Assembly: GCA_004352715.1 (NCBI GenBank)
Contig: SCFE01000035.1
Location: 1,051,573-1,115,572 of the forward strand
DNA from: Hofstenia miamia
Taxonomy: Eukaryota; Xenacoelomorpha; Acoela
DNA length: 64,000 nucleotides
Reading direction: 5' to 3'
The notes under the pieces were generated by a model that did not search any database, was not told the DNA's origin, and saw nothing but the letters and a program-made list of their open reading frames with translations. This document shows, piece by piece, positions 55,563 through 64,000 of the stretch. The position numbers and the translations under genes were made by a program. How positions within the stretch are numbered: position 1 is the first letter of the stretch; the number at the start of each line of letters is the position of its first letter.

Positions 55563-56865
55563 CATACTAGTAAAGCATCGGGAAACTAAGATAGCAGAAG
55601 CCATATGTATTAAAACAACCAAGAAAACCTTAATAACTAAACGAATACATCAATCAAATTTAAACATTTATTAAAGANTCTACCTCTAATCCATCGGAAT
55701 GCACCCACTTGTTATGACCCTTACACAAGGTCTAGATTTGCACTGAAAACACATGTGCATTGGGGTTACAGGGGAGCAGAATATTTTTGGTCCCAGTTAC
55801 TTCTCATACTAGTCTCATGAAAAATTCTGGTCATATAGTTCCACTTAGAGGTACTATTGTAAGTAAAGCTTAAAATCGTGATTGCAGTTTCTTTATTTAT
55901 GATTCCTGACCTTAGATAGTCCTACTCTCTCTGAAAAGCTTGATGACAAATCTCAGTCCCATAGGGCTGAATGGTCCTGCAGAACCCTATTATACACGTA
56001 CCATGCGCAACAAATAATATTTCACTTTTAACTGTTTTTGGGGTTACTGTAGCAGTTTACAAGCTGAACAGTGGGTAAAACTCTGATACGTGTCCGGACC
56101 TTTTCCCCTAAAATTGTGACTACTAAGGCCGTTTTAATCAGAATACTCTGGGAACCAATGGCGCGCAGAGAGCTGATCTGTGTTGAGTCTGATCAACAGA
56201 GTGAAGCCGAAGGTCGCACTTCAGTTGAGAGGTTTACGTTACTTCTCTCCCCCTTTAGCCAACCAAAGCTACTAACGGTGGTAATCTAGTGAGCGCTTCC
56301 TACAACCAAAAAACTCCAGGGACACAGCAAAGCTGCCTCGCTTGCACAGAAAATGCTTGACCTTTACCTATCCCATTGGCTAGAAGAAATACATGACTGC
56401 CCTATGAGACTTGCTCATAACTCAAGAAACAGTAGTAGTTTTTCTGGCAGTGTTTCCACTGAGCCGCCGTCTGTTAAACAAGTTTCGAAAATTTGTCCAG
56501 TATTTTATGCAAAGAAAACCATGCAGATGTTCCTTAATAAAGATCACATACCGATTTCCCTGTCTTCTAATATCGTTTANAAGTAAATTCAGTTCAATTT
56601 GAGCTTTATTAATGTGAGAGTATAGCATGCATAGAATATCACTCATTCAGGTGTATAATAAAATTATATTTTTTAGTATTTGCTATTATATATTGAATCG
56701 TTTCTGGGATTCACGCAAGTCCGCTTGACAATTGAACATAGCTAAATCTGTTGTGTATTTACAATAAATGCTTGGTTATATTTAAAAATTATTACTAGCA
56801 TATTTACAAATTACAAGTTAAACCGAAAACAATTGGTCTGGCCGATACTAACATGTTATACATAA

Positions 56866-56869
56866 ATAT

Positions 56870-56914
<45 letters not shown>
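56866..56914. repeat. (AT)n microsatellite
   Basis: About 49 bp of nearly pure TA dinucleotide, just downstream of the phospholipase gene (relative to its strand). Similar tracts border the P-like element. Confidence 0.95.
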
Positions 56915-56916
<2 letters not shown>

Positions 56917-56980
56917 TAGTTTAACACCAATATTAGTTCTTTAATCACTTTTATACAATTTAGATGGTAATCAAATTTTT

Positions 56981-57427
56981 TTAGTCATAATTGCATAAGC
57001 AAAATTCTCTTTGAGCTTTATAATAAGCTGAACAACCAAAGGCTGTTGTAATTGAACTCATCAGAGTGCAACCATAGTAAAATTGTGGATGTTGATAAAT
57101 ACCGCAGGCGGTTGCTAAGCATTGGGAAAACTGATCTTCACATTGTTTCTTTGTTTTTCTGCAGTCTGCATAACAGCAATCATGTGCATTACAGCAGCGC
57201 GTGACGTATATTTTAAGAGGAATTTGAAATTTGTAACCACAACCATTCGTTGTTATTGTTTTATTACTTTGTGTACGCACCCCACCAGAGCAAAATTCAA
57301 TATCACATTTTTGAATTGAGTTTTTCAATGGATTTAAAACAAGCTTCCTAAATATGGATCCACTTACAAGGTTAATGGCATAAATTTGTAACATAAATGC
57401 AATAATCAAAAGGATCATTGACTTCAT
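56981..57427 (-). CDS. Secreted phospholipase A2, group XII-like
   Basis: Intact intronless frame of 148 codons, ATG at 57427, TAA at 56981-56983. Phospholipase A2 hydrolyses the sn-2 ester of phospholipids, outside the cell. Residues 1 to about 22 (MKSMILLIIAFMLQIYAINL) form a signal peptide. The active-site signature C-C-x2-H-D-x-C-Y is at residues 78-86 (H82, D83), and N-G-C-G at 62-64 marks the calcium-loop side. There are 15 cysteines, and the C-terminal pattern GC-x3-Y-x2-Q-x3-C-x-C resembles group XII enzymes, as does the spacing after HD. Group XII proteins are usually longer. ATTAAA near 56940 could be the polyadenylation signal. It is the only gene in the window that looks intact and of host origin. 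Whether it is a retrocopy or simply lacks introns here is unknown; extra exons cannot be excluded. Confidence 0.85.
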   Translation of the reverse strand: MKSMILLIIAFMLQIYAINLVSGSIFRKLVLNPLKNSIQKCDIEFCSGGVRTQSNKTITTNGCGYKFQIPLKIYVTRCCNAHDCCYADCRKTKKQCEDQFSQCLATACGIYQHPQFYYGCTLMSSITTAFGCSAYYKAQREFCLCNYD

Positions 57428-57604
57428 ATCACAACAAAGTTATTGCTATATCGAATTTAAGTAATTTTTCGCACGTAATTTGAAATATATCACGTGGGAA
57501 CAACTACTAAAATTATAATGGAATGTATCAATTCTATTTTATAATTTAGTTTTTCGATTGTACTTGTTTGCTTAAAAATATTTTTAAGTCTATGAATTTA
57601 TTAT

Positions 57605-59085
57605 ATTATTTTTATTATTTCATTACTTCTCACAGCTTTATGCTTGTATCCCTCTCAGCTCGGGGCACTCACCAGTTCCCAGGGAGTCTGAGAGCTTTCC
57701 ACAGGACTCTAGCTGTTCTTAACAATGCTGCCTTCTGTGCAGCCACTCCTCCCCACTTTGGTACTCCCAACTCCTCCAAGTATCTCTTATGCTTCTTACT
57801 CACTGCTCCTAGTGCGCCTACTACTACCGGGACTACTTCAACCTTCTTTAACTTCCACAGCCTTTCTATTTCCTCTGCCAACTCCCTGTACTTGTCTATC
57901 TTCTTTTTCTCCTTGCTTTCTACATTCCTGTCCTTTGGTACTGCTATGTCTATCACTGTTCCTAATCTTTTCTCTTTGTCTACTACTACTATGTCTAGCC
58001 TCCGTGCTTCTATCACCTTGCTTGTCTGTATGTTGAACTCCCCAGTATGTTAACCTTCTCATTTTCTATGACGCCCTGTGGCTTGTGCTCATACCATTTG
58101 TCTCCTGCTTCTAACCCATGCTGCCTGCTCAAACTCCAGTGTACCATTCTTCCCACATTGTCATGCCTGAACTTATATTCATTCTGTGCCAACTTCTCAC
58201 ACCCTGCTATCAGATGATCTACTGTTTCTTACATAGCCTACACTTATCACTTACTTCTACTCTTCTGTCTATATGCTTCTTCACCCAGTTTGTTCTTATT
58301 GCTTGTTCCTGTGCTGCCATTATCAGTGCTTCTGTTTCTCTTGTTAGTCCTGCCTTCATTACCTACTTGTTGCTCTCTTCTCTGGCACACATTTCTGTGT
58401 TCCTCCAGTATTCTCCATGCATTGCCTTCTGCCTATACCTTGTTTGTCTCTCTGATTCCATCCTACTCTGGTAAGTCTTCTTTCGTTCACTATCAGTTCT
58501 TATCTTCTTTAACTCCTTAGTGACCTCTAGTAGGGATCCTCTAGGTTGCTCTTCTACATATTCCTTTAGCCCTAGTGCTTCTGCTTCTACAGTTTCCTCC
58601 ACACTTAGCAGTCCTTTCCCTCCCTTATGCCTTGCCATGTACAGCCTATCTACATCTCCATTTAGGTTGAATGCTCTCTCTGCTGCTAGTATCTTCCTTG
58701 TCTCCCTGTCTAATTCCCTCAGTTCAGTCTTGTTCCACCTAACTATTCCTGCCGAATATCTCAACACTGGTATTGCCCACGTATTAATTGCCTTTATGCT
58801 GTTCTGCCCATTCAATGCTGACTTCTGTAGTACCTTCCTTACTCTCCTCTTGTACTCTTTCCTTAGCCTCATCTTCATTTCCATGTGATCTGTTCTGTCC
58901 TTCTCTATTACTCCTAAGTACTTGTACCCCTCTTTGACTTCCTCAATCTTATCCCCACTGCTTGTCCTCAAGCCTTCCCCATCCACACACTTGCCTCTAG
59001 TCATTGTCACTGCTGCACACTTTCCTAATCCAAACTCCAACCCTAAATCTCTGCTTGCCTTCTCCAATGTCTCCACTTGCTTATT
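57605..59085 (-). mobile_element. R2-type LINE relic, 3' half (copy 1)
   Basis: Minus-strand non-LTR retrotransposon, 5' truncated. The long open piece 59142-58363 carries the end of RT (GLEFGLGKCAAVTMTRGK, then YKYLGVIEK) and the thumb/linker (INTWAIPVLRYSAGIVRWNK, ARHKGGKGLLSVEE). After a stop and a frameshift come a C-C-H-C finger (DKCRLC then DHLIAGCEKL, 58240-58190) and the restriction-like endonuclease in 58016-57669: ARRLDIVVVDKEKRLGTVID, VPKDRN and a following K-rich helix, the PD-(D/E)-x-K fold. This RT-finger-endonuclease order defines the R2/NeSL/R4 group. The 3' end is a TAATAAAAATAATA tail near 57605. One stop and one frameshift are visible. Confidence 0.85.
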
Positions 59086-59141
59086 ATTATTATTATTTTT
59101 ATTATTATCATTATTATTATTGTTAGTAATTATTATTAGCA
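59083..59141. repeat. (ATT)n microsatellite between two LINE copies
   Basis: About 59 bp of imperfect TTA/ATT trinucleotide. It separates LINE copy 1 from copy 2 and resembles the AT-rich 3' tail of these LINEs. Confidence 0.9.
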
Positions 59142-59980
59142 TATGTTCTTATTCCACCCAACGATTACTGCTGAGTATCTAAACATTGGCATAGCCCATG
59201 TATTTTTGCATTTATAATGTTCAAGCCACTCACTCTATACACTTTTCTCTGATTATTTTGACTGTTGCACTAGAAAATTCCAGACCCAGATGTTGGAGTG
59301 TGCCCACCTACCTCAGTTTGCCACTTTCCCATCTTTCTCACTTTCTAAGAACTCAACCCACTTCCGTGAAACTCTATTAACCTTCATCAGTACTCACCTA
59401 TGTGATATGATATCATATGGCTTCCAATAGTCTATCTACGCCATTGCACAGTTTGACTTCCTTCTTTTATAATTTTCCACCACTGTCTGGACTATTAGCA
59501 AGTGATTTTTACACTCCCTATTTTTTATCCTGTATCCCTGTACGGGTTTAATTTGCAAGTCTGCCTTCTTGAAATCAATGATGGTAACAGAGATATTATT
59601 GGACTGAATTTGCTTGCCTCATTTTATTTCCTTAGGTCCTTCTATATCAGGAATAATATTTCCCCTAACATCCACTCGGGATACCCACACAGAACATACT
59701 TCTCCAGTACTGTTGCTAGCTTCTCATGCGCACTTGTGAACTTCTTCAAACTTATTTCTGAATGGTGACTTCAAGTATTTCATTTTTAGACCCTCTTTCG
59801 GCTTGCACTTATTATCAATATGCACTATCTATCTATGATCCCTCCCTTTTACATATACTCACATCCTAGATGCTTATTGTATCCTCGCATGCTCTAACTG
59901 TATGTCTTTTCCTGCATCTAATTCCTTATAGAACCTTACTTCTTTTGTTTCAATGGATTCGGCTTTTACCGCAGTTTATA
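59142..59980 (-). mobile_element. R2-type LINE relic, RT N-terminal part (copy 2)
   Basis: Minus-strand fragments of a related LINE. Near 59690 the translation YPEWMLGEILFLI, then stop-KD, matches the start of the R2-type RT; near 59500 comes KNHLLIVQTVVENYKRRKSN, then IDYWKPYDIISHR with the first catalytic aspartate; near 59200 comes NTWAMPMFRYSAVIVGWNKN, the thumb block also present in copy 1. The RT core with its FADD box is deleted between the last two. Many stops. Because the thumb block occurs in both, this is a second copy and not the 5' half of the first. Confidence 0.65.
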
Positions 59981-62900
59981 GCATTTTAGATGCCCTAAAG
60001 TGATAAATTATGTGTCTTGGATTGGCACAGAGTATTTGCTTACAAACATAATTTTAGAGCTTAATGAACAAAATATAAAAAATTTATTTATATATTAACT
60101 GCCTCTTAACTTAAGCTTTATATTGAAAGGATATCCAGGAAAAAAGTTGAATTTGTTTAAGGTACTAAATAAATTTTTCGACTAAAAAAATTGACAACAT
60201 TTTCAATTTCAAATCGTGAATAATTTTTGTGGCATTTTAGGAAATTGCTTGACAGTTTCAGCAGGGCCACACTCATAAAATAGAGTACCTATTTCCAAGT
60301 ATTAAATCGCAGGCACTATTTAATCAATTTTAAAACAAATGTTTTATTTTTTTAAGTTAATAATAACAAAATATTGAGTAGTGATATTTTTTTGTTTATT
60401 TGCAAAACTGAGTATTCTGCAGCGCAATGATAGTTCGTGTACTGAGAGGTGGCATAATCGCAAGAAATGTATTCAGGGGAGCAATGAAAATGAAGAAGTA
60501 TTTAACAATAAAATAATAACAATAGAACCGTTGACTGATGCTTTTCGTCTGTAAATATCTTGACGTCTTTCAAATATATTATGCACCACAGTTGCAAGGG
60601 ATTTCATATACTACATTGGAAGCGTTTTCAATTTTGGTTTCTATTAGATGTTTTAATTTAATGGTTTTAAGTACAAATCCTATTTTCAAATATGATGGAT
60701 CTTACTGTAATTGAGTGTATTCTTCGATTTTCAATGTTAATAATGAAATTGTTTAAATAATTATATTTTGATATTAAAATATCACAATGGAAATAATACT
60801 TTTCTTGGTTAAAAATTATAAAATTAGCTCTTTACTATTCATTAAAATAGGCTTACACTGGAAGTGACAAATTATTCCAGATAATTGTTTCAAGACACCT
60901 AAACAAGATCATGAGGGAAGTGCCTGCACCATAATGTTTGGCTTAACATCCATTCCAAGTAAAAATGCACGTTAAAAAATCATGAATACCCATCCTTGAA
61001 TGTGGAAGTGATCCATTGGAAAGTCATAGCTGATCCATGCCATATCCATTTCAATATGTTGCAAATATGAAATTGTTGTGAAACCTTAAAACTAAATTTA
61101 AAAATTGCTCTCATCTGAAATTTTTGTTTCCTTAGAAATGCTAAACTAGGTTTCCTAAGATAACTAGAATTGAACTGACGTTCACTTCCAGTGTTGAAAA
61201 TCATTAAGGTTTTTGACAATATGTGTGTTACTGTGCTTAAAATTTCACATCCTAAAACATACAACAACTCCTCTATTTATATATATATAATTTTACTCCT
61301 CTCCCTTTCATAGGAAATAGTCCACTATATGCCACTACGAATACATATATACCTTCTATTATGCCCACATATACACCAGCCACGTAAACAGGATTATTCA
61401 TTGGAGATTTTTTAGGGAACTCTCACTCTATTATTTTTGAATAATTTGGACATGTGCGTGGACATGTATAAGGTTGCATCAAGCCTTTGCCTATCCCAAC
61501 GGGAAATAGTAGAATTTTTCTATTTCATTACATATTTTAGTCACAATATCGTTGTGGGAAATAAAATATTTGAAATTCATTTTTGTCTTTTGATTTCGGT
61601 TTTCTCGCCTCTAATGTGATGCTTATTCCATAGTTCATAATTGACCCATATATCTATTGATAATCTGGCCTAGGGATATTGATACCTTTGTTATTTACCC
61701 GATTTGAGCAAGGGGGTTTTTGACCACCTTCTTAATTCGTGCTTACTACATATGCAATTTTGAAAACTCGAAATCAAAGTTGCATAGATAAAAGTCACCC
61801 TTTATGAAAAAATCCTGGATCCACCAGATGTGTCAATCTGTTAAGGTTAATTGGGTACAAAAAGTTTTTTCTTACCTAAATTCAATTTTTAGTATATTCA
61901 AAAAATTTCTAAAGTGAACCTAAGAATCAGAACGTATGTTGATTATAACATCTATTTTTAGCAGAGTTTTGACATTTGATAGACTCATTTAAATGATTAA
62001 TGCTTTTATATTGAAGTACTTGAAAACTTACTTCACTCTATCTAGAACAGAAGAACAGTCCAACAGTTCAAAATAGTCTAGGCCTATGAAAAATCATTAA
62101 TGAAAAATTGATTAGATCGTACCAAGTACCACGGGAAGTTTCTAAAATTCCAAGAAATCGTACATGATGCATAGAAAAATGCATCATTCTTCCTTGTTTA
62201 CAATATAATACTCGAAATTGTCGAAAAAATAAATTGTTGATTTTTATTGAAAGATATTAAAAGCGTTATGGAAAATAACATAACTTTAAAAGAAGTTCAA
62301 TAAATAATATTGCTTGGTTTTGATTGTCGAATTCATATTGTTAAAATGTTAATCGGGTTAAGTTTTGGTCTGATACTAAAAATTTGTGAGTTACGACTCC
62401 GAGACCGAGCTCATCTCAAGACAGTCGCTTTATGAAGCTAAATACATTTCATACGCTATAAGTTTGTAACTTTATTTGTAGGCCAATAGCCGCATAGGTG
62501 CATTTAACCAGGTCTGAAATACGCTAAGTGAAAAATAAAAAATTCCATCTGTATTTGTTTAATTCATAAAGTAGGACACAATATAAAAAATCTTTCTTAC
62601 TTTCACAATGTCATAATGCACAACACGTTGTATAACAAGTAATATATTGCAAGTGCCTTAATCAATCCCCTCCCTCATACGAGATGGGACAAATGCATTT
62701 TTATAGTCATAAGGATAGATAATAAAAATTACTTATTTCATAGTGCACCACTAATGTTTCCATAAATTATTATCTAAAAGAGCTTTTCGGATTAAATATA
62801 AACGTTAGCATGCCAAGATTTTGAAAATTGAAATTCAAAAAGTCATTCAAGTTTATCTAATGGATCCCTGAGATGGCTAAAAAAATCAAAATTTATTTAA

Positions 62901-64000
62901 AAATGCATCCAATGATGTGTAAATTGGAAGCCAATGTTCATACAGCAGTGCAGACATCCCAATTGCTTGTAGCCCATTTAATGTTTAAACAATTTTGCTG
63001 AATATAGTCGGTTGATTTGCATTGTTAAATTCATCCAAATTAACCTAGAAGAAAGTTTCGTAAATTAGTTTAATGCAGCCATTTTGGAATGACAATGAAA
63101 TTAGCTGAATTTCCTTGAAGATAATAAACTCATTCTGATTCAATTATAAAAAGGGAAGTTATTTGATTCGTCATTTAACAGTTGATTGGAGGGAAACATT
63201 TAATTGTGGAAGATCAATTAAACATGCAAACCCTTTCATTAGACAATACTAATTGAAATCATTTGCAGTGACATTAATATACAGAAATAACTAATTTAGA
63301 AACTCTAAACTCGGTATCCTGATTGCATGCATTTTTCATTCGTAACCTAGAGTAAAGTTAAAATAGTAGTTTTTGTTTAACTATGCTAGTGTAATTAACT
63401 ACTTTCCAAATGATAAAAAACATATTTATAGAAATATACACATTGATGCTGTGTACTGACCACATCAACGCATATTCTAACAAGTAGTTATGGCCAAAAT
63501 GTAAAGAAGACAAACTCCCTGGGGCCCCTACCTTTGCCTTTTATGATTGACAAAATAAGATAGCTTTTTCTAGATTTTGCAAATAATAAGGTTTTATCTT
63601 GTAAAAATGTGGCTGATTGTGATGCTTTGTTCTAGTCTGGAACAAATGGGTGTGAAGTATGGGTAAAGGTTACCTTGAAAAATTCATTACCACTGAAAAT
63701 TTTTGCCTGTGCTGCATTTTGGAATGCAAAGTTACTACATATATATGCTGATGAAACCCCGAACTTCAGTTTGATGATGCAGAAACTGTAAGGTTGAATC
63801 AGGGAAGTTGTAAAAAAGCTTAGAATATGCCCTGGATCATATACTTGACACTCAAGCAATTTCCTTGAGCATAAGGATAGCAGTTACCTGAAAATATATG
63901 CCTGAAGTTTCTCAGAAATACTTGTGGGCAAATTAAAGGCGGCAATACAAGGAACTTCTAGCAGCATAAGCTACATCAGCCGCAGGTGAAGGAATTTTCA
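59981..64000. other. Unannotated AT-rich DNA
   Basis: No reading frame, repeat or RNA gene that I can support in 4 kb. Open frames of up to 95 codons (60980-61267, minus) show no motif. Probably intergenic or intronic host DNA. Confidence 0.5.

Larger units (their letters stand above)
55145..56579. other. Scrambled assembly patch with four single-N joins
   Basis: Bases 55145-55269 recur as 55679-55803, and 55340-55417 recur as 56502-56579; N at 55270, 55339, 55678 and 56580 bound each piece. The piece 55679-56579 therefore begins with the end of the left flank and ends with the start of the Penelope piece, so the natural order is probably left flank, then 55804-56501, then 55340-55677. The 68-bp piece 55271-55338 is a stray gypsy RT snippet. 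Confidence 0.85.

Noticed and set aside
56866-56914. (AT)n as promoter or origin
   Set aside because: Simple dinucleotide repeats recur at many places in the window with no consistent relation to genes.
57568-58888. Several Ser/Leu-rich plus-strand frames
   Set aside because: Antisense of the R2-type LINE coding region; low-complexity composition follows from the reversed codons.
1-64000. CRISPR array, tRNA or rRNA genes
   Set aside because: No regularly spaced direct repeats with unique spacers and no rRNA or tRNA sequence were recognised; tRNA genes could be missed by eye.

Overview
The window looks like AT-rich nuclear DNA from an invertebrate animal. The evidence is one intronless secreted phospholipase A2 gene with a eukaryotic signal peptide, surrounded by Ty3/gypsy, Penelope, R2-type LINE, P-element-like and mariner-like elements. 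There is no operon structure, no recognisable rRNA or tRNA gene and no CRISPR array. Taxon cannot be fixed from the sequence. Three N gaps (10917-11916, 33641-34640, 44241-44385) and seven single-N joins mark a draft assembly, and several apparent duplications sit exactly on those joins.

Bases 1-40600 are a nest of LTR retrotransposons. Element A (+, 328-7183) is an old, 5'-truncated Ty3/gypsy copy ending in a polypurine tract and its own LTR type (III). Element B (-, 7447-18020) and element C (+, 21414-35099) belong to one mdg1/412-like family: LTRs of about 1.14 kb, a primer-binding site matching tRNA-Arg(UCG), coiled-coil gag with a CCHC knuckle, a probable -1 shift on an A7 run, protease, RT, RNase H and integrase, then a long third ORF. 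Element D (-) survives as a 5' LTR, part of gag, the end of ORF3 and a 3' LTR that C split. A younger, CpG-rich LTR type (I) has jumped into A, B and C, and further solo LTRs lie at 18544, 19741 and 36265.

The most interesting item is ORF3, downstream of integrase where an env gene could sit. Recognisable pieces occur in the same order in A, B, C and D, which represent at least two diverged families, yet it has no signal peptide or membrane span and I cannot assign it to a known family. A short peptide motif (H-x-R/Q/stop-L/F-K/E-G) repeats in the linker before RT and in the linker before ORF3. Its arginine codon CGA decays to TGA or CAA in different copies, one of several signs of CpG deamination.

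Bases 40600-64000 are mostly unannotatable AT-rich DNA holding other elements: a P-element-like relic with THAP start and terminal inverted repeats (44414-46712) that itself carries a small foldback hairpin; a 598-bp mariner-like element with TA duplication (48752-49349); a Penelope GIY-YIG fragment in a scrambled assembly patch (55145-56579); the phospholipase A2 gene (56981-57427, -); and two R2-type LINE relics joined through an ATT repeat (57605-59980, -). The interval 59981-64000 shows nothing I can name.
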